Assembly: GCA_040357565.1 (NCBI GenBank)
Contig: JBDODJ010000019.1
Strand: one strand, 5' to 3'
DNA: 64,000 bases
Source: Cercozoa sp. M6MM
Taxonomy: Eukaryota; Endomyxa: Ascetosporea
Below are positions 22,068 through 34,843 of the stretch, piece after piece. Positions within the stretch are counted from its first letter, which is position 1. Every line of letters starts with the position of its first letter. Made by a program: the position numbers and the translations under genes. The notes beneath the pieces are model-generated. The model had not been told where the DNA came from and did not search any database. It was given only the letters and a program-made list of their open reading frames with translations.

Positions 22068-24441
22068 TCGTGCTCGATGGACTGCACACGCGACAACGGA
22101 ATACTTGACCCAGGCACTGAGTTCTGCGTCGTTCCTGACAACTCAATAGTCGTGGCAGGTGACTCCTGCAGTTGCGATTCCGAGTGCGGCAGCGACGGTA
22201 CCCTCTGCCTGCCACCCTTGATATAAGTCACTGACGAGTGTGTGTTTTTTGCTTGTAATAGGTGTTTGAGCGACTGCATCCTTAGCGGAACACCCACGTT
22301 GACGAACATTTGCACCCATCTAAACATCGCACTTCTCCAAGGCGACCCTTGCCTCTGCGATTCCGAGTGCAACACAGGTACAGTACCTTCTCTCCACTAT
22401 ACCTTGTACACTGGCGCCTGTGCTGAGTAGCTGCCGGCTGCTCCAATGCCGCGTGTGAAGATGGCGTCTCAACTTCGCTTGGCGTCCTTAACATCTGTGT
22501 TGAAGAGAACCTCGCTGCTCACGATACGTGTTTTTGCAACTCGGAGTGCGCCAGTCCTCTGCTTTGCATAGGTGGTGCGTGCACACTGCCACTCGGTGCA
22601 GTCTGCACTTTGCCCGATCCATGTTTTGGTACGCTGGAACTTGTGTCCGGTATACGATGTTGCTTCGCTTCAGAGCTTTTGTGATCGAGCAGCTGCTTGT
22701 TCGGTTGGATGCCTGGTCACGTTGGAGAATGGCGACGTAGTGCCACTCGAAGGGGGTACTGCTGAGGTCTGCATCGCCGCCGATGACAGCATTATTGTGG
22801 CCGGTGAAAGTTGTCGCTGCAACTCGGAGTGCGCTGGTTCTTTCCAGTGTATTGGCGTCGACGACGTCGTTGGCACCTCTCGCGTGTGTGCCCTGCCGCT
22901 TGGAGCGGATTGTACGACGACACCAGGGGCTTGTCTCGGTACTCTTGCTGCTGATACTGCCTTTGCCTACACACTGGGTTGCGTAAATTTGTAGTTCCGG
23001 CGAGTTCGTCCTGTTGGTTTGGTTGGCAACGTGTGCACCCTAGCACCTGGCTCAGTTAGCAACGGCTCACCCTGCCGCTGCGATTCCGAGTGCTTAGCAG
23101 GTAGCTCCTGCGTCGGTGGTTTCTGTGCTCCCGACGCGACGTTTATTGGTGAGGATTGCACGGGCCGCGTCTGTGCTGGTGGTAAATTTCCGTCGACCTT
23201 TTATCCTTGCAAAAGCTATACTTTATGTCATGGACACTAGAATTGGTGTGCGAGACTGGTAGAACGCCTCCAATGTGCGTGCTGCAACTGGGAGTCACCG
23301 GTCTCTCTTGCGGTACGCGTTTCGAGTGTCCCAACGGCGCTCTGTGCATCGCTGGCAACTGCGTGCAACAAACTGGCGGCGACTGCGACGACGGTTTCGG
23401 TGGAGCAGACCACACACGCTGCTTTGGCGCATGCGGAGGCAGTCTTGCGTGCTTGCCAACGTTTGCCTCCGAGGGCGGACTCTGCGGTCGCGAAGAGCAT
23501 GAACTCGCTTTTGGCGGTGGTTCGAGCACCGAGTGCACCAGCACAACGATCGAACTGGCGTGTGCAAACTCAGGTAAAACAACGAACAAATCTGGCTGAA
23601 AGATGAAGTAAATTTACAAGTTCGAAAGTTCTTCTTTTGCTATAGGCCTAACTGTCGGTAGCCCTGTCGACCCGTTTGGGCCACTTGTGTGCTTGAGAAG
23701 GGACAACGAACCTTGCACTTCGAACAGTCAATGTGCTTCTGGTCTCTGCGATGGAACAAGCAATTGTGCGGCCACGCCCTACAGTCAAGAGGTGCGACGA
23801 CAGACGATAGGGTACGCCGATGACTACTGTGATTTAGGTGTCCCATGTGCCGGCGGGGTCGCTTGCAACATCGTCACTACTCCCATTTTTACCGCCACCT
23901 GTGACTTCTCTGCTTCGGGAGACGCGTGCTCTCCCGACTTTTCGCTCCTGGAGTGTTCAATGGAGGGCTTCTTCTTGCTGAACAACGTCTACACTGCCTG
24001 GTGTGGCGCATTCACACCGGGCGTGTGTCCCTGTCCATGCAGTCGCGAGACATGGCCGATACACATGCCAAGCTGTCCACCCAACGCTTTTCAACCTACC
24101 GGAAGTCCTTGTATCTGCGACAACCAGTGCGGTGGTATTGCACCCTTTCCCCTATACGTCAATTCCTGCTAGTGGCTGAGATTTCGCTTGAATATGCACA
24201 GGTTTATTCTGCTCGAACGAGTGCACGATCGACGCCCGCTCTCCGACACCATCGCCGCTTGGTCCCAACATTTGCGTCCTACCTGCCGGCGTCCTCCCTT
24301 CGACTGCTCCGTGCAACTGCGATTCCGAGTGCGAGAGTGGTAAGATACAGCCAGCAGTACCATCAGCAGTGTCTCAGGCTGTGAAACGGTATGTGTTTTA
24401 ATTGACTAGGTGCGTGTCTCGGCGGAACTCTTTGTCTCTGA
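22068..24441 (+). CDS. Cysteine-rich repeat protein (array 2), 5'-truncated
   Basis: Same module family as array 1: GDSCSCDSEC, GDPCLCDSEC, HDTCFCNSEC, GESCRCNSEC, GSPCRCDSEC, APCNCDSEC. The first exon opens after an acceptor CACATAG at 22067 (SCSMDCTRDNG) and has no signal peptide or threonine linker. Later exons diverge into larger cysteine-rich units (VCETGRTPPMCVLQLGVTG; DYCDLGVPCAGGVACNIVTT). The end is taken as ACLGGTLCL, stop at 24439-24441. Another exon reading VDSRYCDLGCTFGRQPIH (about 24562-24690) could extend it. It may be a pseudogene, or the downstream exons of one long gene with array 1. Either way the exons keep open frames and GT-AG borders. Confidence 0.6.
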
Positions 24442-25663
24442 CCTTCACATACCGGCCGTCACGGCCGCCTATTTTGCGAAACTTGCGTTGTTACAAAGTA
24501 GTACCGTTGCATCGGAGTAGTACTGACAAACGTGCTTAACGATCGTTGCATCAAAGCAGGCGGTTGACTCCCGCTACTGCGACTTAGGCTGCACTTTTGG
24601 CAGGCAGCCGATCCACTCGGCTTGCGCCGAGTTGACGACTGCTCGCGACCGTTCGCCGTACTTCTTCGACCTCGATGTGTTGGACCCGTGACTGTTGGGT
24701 CAGGACGACCGAATGCAAGCGGCGCTGAATATGCTGCAGACTCTGACGACCCGAAGCGCAAGTGAAAAAAAAAACACGATTTCCCATAGTTCGTTTCCGG
24801 AGTTAGCTGGCCCAAACCACAGTTGTTGTGGCAACTTTTACAGGAATGTCTGTCGGCGGGCCTTGACCCATGACATGACTTTATTGCCGGTTGTGGAATA
24901 ACCTAAATCTAATGCACTGATCTATAGTGATCATAACGCGGAGAAATACTGTAGTTGTTTTGTCGATCTCAATTATTGTATCGCTGTTTTGGGTGATCTA
25001 TATGATCGGATCGTTGTTTCTGAGTGATCAACTATGGCGTGGGTGATCTCAGTTGATTGGTAACTGCGCCTACGTCATAGTTGATCTGTACGGGGTGGAA
25101 GTGAGCTGCGCTGCCAGTGTTGTGAACTGTGCCGACCCGCACATTTATTTGCACCCCGCGCTTTATAGCGTAGATTAGTGCAGCAGCACAAACAATTAAA
25201 GCTATCACCATTATTGCCTTTGTTCGAGTGGAGTGTATATTAGCCATGTCTTTTCGTACTGGGCGGATTCAATTAAAGGGCTCCCTGCTGAAACTGATCA
25301 TTCAATGAAAAATGATCATTTTGCTTTCGCCCTCTGATCATTTTCCGATTTTTCGTGATCACTCATGTGACTACCAAAGGACTCCTCTTAAACCCAGCGC
25401 CTGGCGAGAAAGTGAATAGTAGGTGTGAGCGTGGCAGCGCAGGGCATAAAAATGAAGCAGATAAAATTATTTTGCAGGCTTGCCCAAACCTTTGCTCGGC
25501 TGGGGAGCGTATTGTGGGTAGTGTATTGTGCAGCACAATGCACTTATTTAGATACAGTTAAATCCGAGGTTATCATATATCGTAGAGAAACCAACCGAAC
25601 CGAACGAACTAACTGCCGTCCAGACGCGGGCGAATCGATCGGGCGAATCGATCGGGCTCTCCG
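24442..25663. other. Spacer with TGATCA-rich palindromes and a small ORF
   Basis: AT-rich stretch from 24890 to 25360 with many TGATCA/TGATCT words. It holds an 11-base inverted repeat, GATCAACTATG at 25026 and CATAGTTGATC at 25076. One small membrane ORF lies inside (25032-25247). The rest shows no gene; 25560-25663 may be condensin 3' UTR. Confidence 0.5.
25032..25247 (-). CDS. Small hypothetical single-span membrane protein
   Basis: A 71-residue ATG-initiated frame. Residues about 10-28 (KAIMVIALIVCAAALIYAI) form a clear hydrophobic helix flanked by lysine/arginine, followed by a polar tail ending LRSPTP. It has no known family and lies inside the palindrome-rich spacer, so it may be chance or part of a decayed element. 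Confidence 0.25.
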   Translation of the reverse strand: MANIHSTRTKAIMVIALIVCAAALIYAIKRGVQINVRVGTVHNTGSAAHFHPVQINYDVGAVTNQLRSPTP

Positions 25664-28600
25664 CTAATCGTAATCCGAGTCGGCGTCGCTGTCATCGCCA
25701 GTCGCAGAGGCGTCGTCGGAACTAGCCGAGGTGGCCTCCTCTTCCTCAGAATCGTCGTGGCCCGATTCGCCCTCCTCCGACGACTCGGCATCCTCCGACG
25801 GTTCAACCGTCACCTTAACTAGATCGGCATCAGCGTCGCTTCCAGTGACAGGAGGATCATCGGCACCGTCATCGGCACCGTCAGCAACCTCCTTGTCGCC
25901 ATCACCTTCCTCTTGATCGCTGTCACTGTGACTGGAGTCACTTGAGTCCTCACCGTCGCTGGAGTCATCATCGTCGTCGCGCATCTTCTCCTCCGCCTCT
26001 GCCTGCGCGTTCTGCCGCAGCAGCGCGTGCGCCGTGCCGTGGCCCGACTCGGCTACTTACGAAGAAAATACAGGTGGGAGATAGAAGAGGAGAGTTTGAA
26101 CTACCCTTGCGCAACTCTGCGTGCTCTTCTTCACATCTGAGGACACGTGGACATTAAGGGAGTCGGGGTGGGGGATACGAAACTAGAGATACCGCTTGAG
26201 CCATTTCTCCAAGTCCTGTCGCACTTCCGCATGTCTAGGAGGGTACAGGGTTAAGTAGGTAGCTTGTAAGGGGGTAAAAGCAAGGTACTTCTCGGCATCA
26301 ACAAAGGTGCGCTGGAACAATCGCTCGCGCAGCTGGCGAAAATGCTCCAACACCTTGTCATCACCTATTCATGGGGGGGGGGGGTACAGGAGGGGTAAAG
26401 GAAGGGGGGGGGGTTAAGGGAATAGAACAAACCCAGGTGCATCTTGTACACGGGCAGTCGCGCAATGAGCGTGCCAACCGACTTTTCTCCGTACTCCAAC
26501 TGTCACACACACACACACAAGTGTCATCTACTACCTCACGCCCACGCACGTGTTCACAGTACCTTGGCCAGACAGTAGGCAAGGTTGCGCGCCTGCGCCT
26601 CGTCGCCTGCTATCCCAACCCACATAGATCTTACCCCCCCCCCCTCCTGCCCCCACCAGACAACGCACCAATCGCCGATTTGAACCGATGGCACAACTTG
26701 TCCACGAGTGACTACAAAGGCACAGCACCCTTAATAAAAAGCACAGCCTTAACAAAACAAATATTACATCGACATTGCGTTCCTTTTTGACAAAGTGCAG
26801 CAGGAAGCCCAGCACAGTTTCGAACATGTCACGTGTCACTACACTCAGTCCAGTCAGTCGGTCAGCAGTCCAGTCAGACAGTTGATACCATCAGGACGAC
26901 CAGATAGACGTGAGATCGTGTCCGGTACGACATTGTACACCTGTCCATGTGCAGCCTTAAACAAAACCACAGCCTTAACGAAAGCTGTACCGTGTTGCGC
27001 GCGCGACTTTTGGCGGCCAGTCGGTTGAAGAAGTCGCGCACCTTCGCAAAAGTAAAGGACAGGTAACGGAGGGCACAAGGATGGAGTGGAAGGCAACAAG
27101 AGAACGCACATGTGCGCGCACATGCGGCGACTCGTCGCACAACAACAAGGCGATTTCGGCCACTGAGTCCTGTCGGGGGGGGGGGGGGTAAGGGCTTAAA
27201 AAAGACGAAGTAAACATGTGTTTACCTTGACTTTGAGCATGTCATTCAGCAGCAGGTGCGACAGGACCTGTCCGCGTGGACATATGACCAGTGACCAGTG
27301 ACCATATGACCAGTGACCAAACGGAAAAACAATCCTACCACGAGTGCGTGTTGACGTACACGAAGCTTCTTTGAGTGCAGTTGCTCATACAGTCTGTCGG
27401 GGGGGGGGGGTGTAGAAGGGGGGGTAAAACATCAACAGAAGCTATACCGCCGTGAGTACGGTTCGAACAGATTCGGAAAACGGAAGGCGATGTCGCCCAG
27501 TGCAATCTACAGCAAGTAAAACTCGGGGGGGGGGGGGGTAAAAGATCTAAAACTGCCAACCAGCAGCTGCACGGCGAGTTCCGTAGCAGGTGCGAAATCC
27601 GCCAGTTGTGACCTGCCACACATCATAAAAACAACACACAGAAACAACAACAACAAGAAACGCACGCCTCGGCAGTGTTGGCACTGTCAGCGTCGGTGTC
27701 GAGGTCGATTTCGTCCACCATTTGTTGCGTCGACATCGGCTCGTGTTTCGGCTCGTGATTCGACTTGAGACTCGGCTCGAGTTTCGGCTCGTGTTTGGAC
27801 TCGCGTTTGGCGGCCAGAGAGTCGTGCCGGTGACTGCCGGTGCCGCACAGCACCGTGAACAGCAGCTGCAAATGTTCCTCGCAGTACTGTCGCGACACGC
27901 ACCTACCAGTCATGAGTCACACATCAGTCACTCGGGTCAGTCAGTATCACTCGGGCCAGTCAGTATCACATGGTCAGTCAGTATCACATGGGTCAGTCAG
28001 TATCACATGGGTCAGTCAGTATCACATGGGTCACATCTGTGTGGTCACTTACATGAAACGAGCCAGTGCGACCGTTGCCGTGTTGAACACAGTCTGGTGT
28101 GCACCTGTCAGCTACAGGGAGGGGGTAAGGAAGAGGACAAGGGGGGGGGGGGGGTAAAACTACAGTAGGACGCTGCGCTAGGTAGGCCACGAGACGGCCC
28201 ATCTGCGCCAGCAGCGACTGCACATGGGGGGTAGGGGTAAAGAAAGATGCTAGGGAGTTGGGGGTAAAGATGCCAGGGAGTTGGGGTAAAGAAGGAAGAG
28301 TACAGCAGCAGCGCCACTAGTGTCCAGCAATGCCTGCTCGGCACTCTCACGCAGTTGTTCCTGTCCACACAGACCAGGTTTGTCCCGTCCAAAATGTACC
28401 ATTCAAAATGGACCGGAGTGCAGTCCATTTGTACCAGTGCAAAGAGAGTGCCCGAGGCTGTGTTGCCCGCGGCGGCCTGCAACTCGTCATCGCCGTCATT
28501 CTGCTCACCCAGTCAGTCAGTCAATTAGTTCAGTCAGTCAGTCAGTCACCGTCACTCACTCAGTCATAAACCGTCCCATCGGTTCCAGAGATCAATCAGT

Positions 28601-31545
28601 ATGCCACCTCCTGCGACGCCGTCGTCGCGGTCTTGGAGGTGTCCACCTGCGCCTTCAGCAGCGTCTCCAGACCCTCCGCGTGGACCTACACCCGTCCAAA
28701 CAGACCGTTCAAATGAACCGTCCAAAATGTACACCTTCATATGTCTGTGGTTAAGGGTACGACAAGTCGGATGGCGAGCTCGCCGCCAAAGAAGAGCAGC
28801 TCGGGCAGTTTCACCGCCAACCCGTCCTTCTGATCGTCGTCACCGTCGCTGTGATCATCGGTGTGACCGTCCTCACCGTCTCCGTGGTCGCTGTGACCGT
28901 CGCTATGATCATCTACTGCAACTGGAGGAAAGTCGATCATGCCGGCCACGCTGCCCATCAACGAGTCGCCGTCGTCTGCACATCATATTCTTCTTGCCTC
29001 CTTTACCCCCCCCACACAGAATAGCACCCATGTAGTCATCGTCAACCGATCGTGTCACCGAGCGCAGCAGTCCTACCATCTCAAAAATTAATTGTGTAGC
29101 TGATGACTCCAAAAGGTATGGCTACAGCGTGACCTACCTCGCAGCACAGCCTCACCGAAACGCAGTGGCGACGGGTGCGCCTCGAAGGCTACCTGCAGTG
29201 CTACTTGTGCCTACACAAGTCAACTCAAGTCAGATCGGTGGACACGTGTCATACAGGTGGATCAGTTGGCACGGTCACTTGGCACGGTCAGTTGGCACGG
29301 TCAGTTGGCACGTGTGTATCATTTGGTACCAATGCCGGCCATTGCGCCACTGAGACGCGATCGCTCAACAAGAGTGCGCGCACCGTGCAGAACACTCCGC
29401 GCAATAACCCTCGCATCGCCTGATAAATACATATATATACACACATATATATGTATATATAATATAGGGATATCAGTTAGTAAAATGGCACCGCGGGCGA
29501 CTCTGCGAGCTCCAGCGACGGCACCACAAGCTGCTCCGGGTCACCAAGTGCGGCATGCCGACTCAGCTGGTCCGTGCCGGCCTCAGCGAGCTTGATCCAC
29601 TGGTCGCAAACTCGCGGCGGTGCGTGTTGCATCCACTGCAGTGCACATTCAATCAATAAATAAAGATATATATATATATATACCTATATCTTGATATATC
29701 TATATGATTTATATTTAAGATAGGGAGGGAAAAGAGTACAGAGAGACACTCGCGCAGCAGCACAACGTCGACGTCGAGATTGCCGGCGGCGTCGTTCTCC
29801 TCGTTGTCAAAATCGCTCAACTGCAGCAGCACCTTGAGCACCGGCAACACCGACTGGGCTATCACTCGACGGATGTCCCTGTACAGTTCGGTACAAATCG
29901 GAACCAACACAAATCGATAAATCCAACCGTACTGAATGCGCTCGGCAATTTCTTTATCGAGATCTTTCGGCTAAAAGACACAACTTTAAAGATGCAAAAC
30001 AGACTGAAAGAAGCAAAGATTACCAGAGTGACAACAGCTTTGATAATGAAGTTCAGCACACGCGCTGCACGACGTCTATTGCACACACGAATCAGCAGAG
30101 ATTACGCCAAGCTAAAACACGAAAAGGTACCGCTCCTGGATCGGAACATCGTCGTGTGTGCACACAGCGAACAGAACTTGCACACTGCCCGAGTTCAGTT
30201 TGCCTTGCTGCACGAGCTTTCCGAGAATCTCTTCGACACATGCGAGGTCTGCGATTCTGATGAAACAACAGACACATGCAAATTAGTCGCAAAAAGACAA
30301 TAATGCAGAAGAAAACTACGTCGGAACTCGCGCGAACTGAAGCAATCGCTTTGCTTTCAACTGCACACAGAAACAATCCCACAGACACCGACCAGGCTCC
30401 AAATAAACTTGCTAGCACTAAACACCTTGTCAGTGTTGAGAACAGCGCGATCTTGGGCCCGCACGTTATCCATGTCCTCCTAAAATCCGAAAAAGATAAT
30501 TTTGGCATGTCACGATACAACACTGGGTATGAGCTTACATCGACGGGACGAATCTCATCTGACAAGAACAAAGCCGCAACGGCATCCAAAACTGCTTGCT
30601 GCACCTGTTCCGTGTCAACAGATTTATTGTTTGGGTGTCCGGAATTTGTTTGCTGTATTTTCTCGGCACCTTCGGAGCTTCTGCGCGGAAGACGAGTGCC
30701 AAAGAGTGTCTCAAACCGTGATCCGCAGCCTGAGAGAAGAATACAGATAATATAAACAGAAGATCACTGGAAATACAACGTACGCTAAGCTGGAACTGCT
30801 TGGCGCCACAGAACACCTTGACAGCACCTGCATGAGGGCACATCGGGTGAAAGATCGCTTCAGCAAGGCAAGAAAAAAAGCAAACCAGTTGCGTCGCCGA
30901 TCGAAGGCGACAGAAGCAGCCAACGCACAGAATTTCGCAGAGCATCGTCCATCTAAGCAAGCGCTTGAGAAACTCTGAGAAGGAACGGACAAAAGCCGAA
31001 CGGTACACAGTGAGCGAATTTCGAGTGTGCTTGGACATTCTGGATCTACCAAGAAAAAATCGTCGAAAAAACAACTGTGCTTTGCAAAGCACATCTTACT
31101 CGTTTACGCAATTCGACAGCCTTCTTGTGTTCTTCCGGAGTGGCAATGCGCTTCAACTCCTCATTGTAGGCAACTCTGTCCGAAGAAAGCACGGCGTGAT
31201 TGCATGTGAGTGTGAATAAAGTAAGCTCACTGTTGCTCAGGCATGTCCGAATCGTCGACCTTGTCGGGGTCACTCTCCTGCTGCAGGACAGCACCGACGG
31301 CGGCGCGATCGGCACGGTAACGTCGTCGCTGCAGCATGCGCACCAAGTGACCGAAAGCTTCGCGCAGCCTGCTCAGCTTGCTGTCCACTTCGTCCAGTCG
31401 CATCGACGGACCAAACGGGTTGTTCCTGCACAGTAGTAGATCTGTTGGTATCGATCCATGTCCATGCAAAGAATGAGACGTACTCAAGCAACGCTAGCAG
31501 CAGCGTCAAGGCACGTGCGCGCACGTTGGCACTGAAAAACACCAG

Positions 31546-31596
<51 letters not shown>

Positions 31597-34500
31597 CAGT
31601 GTCTTGCTCTAGTTCAGCACACCTGGAGTCGCGCAGTCGACCACAACAGACGGTAGAAATTCTGACACACAGAACACAGCACATGACGAAAGAGGAAGGC
31701 AGACAGGTGAGTGTACGACAAGTAGACGCTAAGTTTGGTCGGTCCCAGTGGGTGCATCATATGCTTTCCCGCAAGGTCCTAATATACAGAGAGCACAATA
31801 TACAGAGAGTACAATCTACAGAGAGTACTAAAGCAAGTAACAAAAGAACTACCTCGAACATCGCGAGTAGTTTTGCGCGCACAAGGGAGTGAGAGTCCAG
31901 AGACCGCGGCATCATGTAATTCTATACCCGCACAGATTACTCTAAGCAATATCTGCCTTCGAAAGGAACACACCACGAGGAAGTCTTCGACATCACTAAC
32001 GTTGCTGTCGATCGAGCGCGTTGTCTGAACATCGTAGGTTCGAAGGTCACTCCATATCGACAAGTGCATATGTGCGTGTGTGTTACATCAGCAGTGTCGA
32101 TTATCTGAGGCTCATCGCCGCCAGAGAGTTGCCGCTGCCGGCGCATCTGTTCCTGCTCTCACATAGTTCCCTAGACACACCAGTGCTTTCACATCAAAAA
32201 ACGCACCCGCTCGGTGCTTGATAACTGTGACCGACGTTGTTGCTTGATGACACTGAACACACACACGTGTCCATGTTCAGGACACATAAGGAAAGTGCAA
32301 GTCACAAACACAGGTGTCGCACAAGTTGCGCAAAGCACTCCTACGCCAAACCAGTGTAGTAACATAGAGTAGTAACACAGAGTAGTAACACAGAGTAGTA
32401 ACACAGAGTAGCAACACAGAGTAGCAACACAGAGTAGCAACACAGAGTAGCAACACAGGGAAGAAGGTACCAATGCGCCAACACGTGCCATGTGATTGAC
32501 CGCGTCCAACAGTTGCTGCAGCGCGCGCACGTGGCCGTGCATCACGAGCAGCGCCGCTGTTTCGTGCGACTCCGCGAACTTCTCCAGGAAGGCTCGCACC
32601 GCCTCGCCACAGCGACGGTGCTTCACGCTGCGTCCCTACACAAGACACAGGTATTAACCTTCCCCCTCTCCAACCCAATCCCAGAAACGACATACTGACT
32701 CGCGCATGACGGCGCGGCAAGTCTCGAACTTCTCCTCCGTCAGCACGCACACAAAGGCCTCCACCTGTCAAAATGGACCCAAGTACAAATGGACGGTTCA
32801 AAATGGACGGTTCAAATGGACGGTTCAAATGGACCGCTGGAACTGCAACGTACCAACGCCGCAGCGGCCGACGAGGACGTGGTCTGCTGGTCAAACTGAA
32901 GTGCCGCGTTCTCCTTGTCCTATAGTATCCGGTACTTTTCAACATGGACAGGAACACAAGGAGGTCCATTTGGTCCCCCTCGGGACACAGGAGGCCCATA
33001 TGGACAGGACAAACGTACGGCAGTATCGAACTCGGCGGCAGCGGCGTCAATCACCTGCGGCAGCACCTCGCCCGCCACGCGACCGACGCGCAGCACCGAC
33101 ATGCACACTGCGCCGCACTCTTAACAAAAACTACTTCCTTAAGGCAGTCCAACACAACGGTACACGTGTCAACGGCGAGACGACGTTCTGAAATTTGCTC
33201 GTCGTCGCCCAGTCCAGAGTTTAGTCGGAACACTGTAACTGTGGGGGAGGGGTTAAGCAGGCAGGGGTGAGGGTAAAAACACAGTACCAGCCCAGACCCG
33301 CATGAGCGAATGAAAGACCTCCTTGGGCAGAATCCTGGGGGAGAGGGGGGTAAGAGTAGGGGTAAAAGGCATGACGTTCAGAAAGCAATACTTGAGAAAA
33401 CGCGTCGTCGTGGCGTTGACATTGACGGCATCGGCATCCTCTCGTTCCTTCTGTGTGTGTGTGTGTGCGTGTGTATACATATATATATATATATATATAT
33501 AGTTATATATACAGTAAATACGAACAGTCCATTGTGCAGAAGGGTAAGTGTACCAGTTCGCCGGACGGATCGGACACCTCAATGACACGACCCACGGCAG
33601 TGCACAGGAAGTTCTTCTACAGTGTCCAGATAACCTTTAGAGTCTCGGTACAAATAGACTGCCATCCTGTACCAGATCCGAGTCGACGAGACCGTTGTTC
33701 CAGAGTTTCTTCACTGACGGATCGCGTAGCATGTCGCCCACTGCGTTTTTTGTATTTTTCGTATTTTAAAACGTCCGGGCGGACGCAAAAATTCAACAGA
33801 AAACGTACAAGCATCCAGCACGCGCAGGCGCAGCGGATCGGCGCTCCAGTGTTCCACCGCTTCCTCTGAGTTACGGATCGACAGTAAGACAAACAAGATA
33901 GTTCAAACAAGATAGTTCAAACAAGGTAGTTCAAACAAGGTAGTTCAAACAAGATAGTTCAAACAAGGTAGTTCAAAGAGAAAGGTAAAGGCTACGATTG
34001 TTGCCCTTGCGTCGCTTGCGTGTCGTCTTCTTCTGACCTTGTCCTGAGGGAGCAAGAGTAAAGGGGGTGGGGGAGGGGGGGTAATGCAATATACCAACAG
34101 CGAGACACTGCGCTTGAACGACCCATTGCGTCTACGGGGGGAGGGGGTAAGGGGGTATAGGGGGGTAAGGAGGGGCAAGAATCGGTACGCAGAGCGCGCA
34201 GAGCTGGCGCACAGCGTTGCGCGCGTGCAGCAGTTCCGCGCGGACGGTGACATCGCGCGAAGTGAGCAGTCGACTCAGTGGACGGCACACTTCCTGGCAC
34301 GCCAGCAGCAGTGTCTGCACACAAACAACCTTGTTCAGGAGGTAGTAGCATACACACAGTGTCAGACAGTACCTTAGCAACATCGTTTCGCACCGTGCCT
34401 TGCACGTTCTCCATGTCTACGGAGTCAGTACTTATCTACCCCTTCAACCATCTACTTTCCAGGTTACCCTGCACGAAGCACGCGAGAGGCTCAAAGACGG

Positions 34501-34843
34501 TCTGTGTGAATTCGCTGGCAGAGCGCTCTTGTTCCGCAGCCTCACCCAACCGCTTTTCGATTTCGCCCAGAACGTTGCGCTGCACGGCGTCGTCGTTCTT
34601 GCCGCCCTAACCACACATAGCGACATATTTCTTGCGCGCGAGTTTTAATGAAGGCAAGTACTTTGGTAGGCCGCTGCGACTTGCTCATGCTCACGCGCAA
34701 CACGCCGTTACAGCCGGCATCTGCAAAACAAACCATGTGGGAACAAATTTTGGTCTCCAAACGCAAGAGGTACCATCATCATTGGCCCGCCGAAATAGGT
34801 CATCGAATCTCCCAGGGAGCACGAGATCCTCCACGTCGTCCAT
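25664..34843 (-). CDS. NCAPD2/YCS4-like: Condensin complex subunit 1 (CAP-D2)
   Basis: HEAT-repeat non-SMC subunit of condensin I, needed for mitotic chromosome condensation. It is spread over roughly 30 short exons. Identification rests on conserved blocks: ANVRARALTLLLALLE joined to NNPFGPSMRLDEVDSKL (31.4-31.5 kb), DSVAEIALLLCDESPHVRA, and VRDFFNRLAAKSRARNT joined to VYNVVPDTISRLS (26.9-27.2 kb). The last matches the family's FFxELSKKGNNPVYNLLPDIISRLS segment. YGEKSVGTLIARLPVYKMHL and DDKVLEHFRQLRERLFQR match the family's C-terminal region. The tail (25.66-25.98 kb) is extremely acidic Asp/Ser/Glu-rich (DDDDDSSDGEDSSDSS). The likely start is MDDVEDLVLPGRFDDLF at 34843, though an upstream exon (SDQIWESANGVKF) is possible. 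Introns are full of poly-C and minisatellite tracts. Confidence 0.88.
27901..28033 (+). repeat. GTCAGTCAGTATCACATGG minisatellite in condensin intron
   Basis: About six units containing CAGTCAGTATCACATGGGT, in an intron of the minus-strand condensin gene. A shorter related CAGTCAGT run lies at about 28510-28565. Confidence 0.85.
31548..31594 (+). repeat. (CA)n microsatellite in condensin intron
   Basis: About 23 CA units directly after the exon encoding ANVRARALTLLLALLE. Confidence 0.95.
32345..32460 (+). repeat. AGTAGTAACACAG minisatellite in condensin intron
   Basis: About nine 13-base units, drifting from AGTAGTAACACAG to AGTAGCAACACAG. Confidence 0.9.
33892..33985 (+). repeat. GTTCAAACAAGGTA minisatellite in condensin intron
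   Basis: Six to seven 14-base units of GTTCAAACAAG(A/G)TA, between exons encoding EEAVEHWSADPLRLRVLDA and the basic QKKTTRKRRKGNN. Confidence 0.9.

Noticed and set aside
27901-28033. CRISPR-like array
   Set aside because: Repeats are short and contiguous with no unique spacers; it is an intronic minisatellite in a eukaryotic gene.
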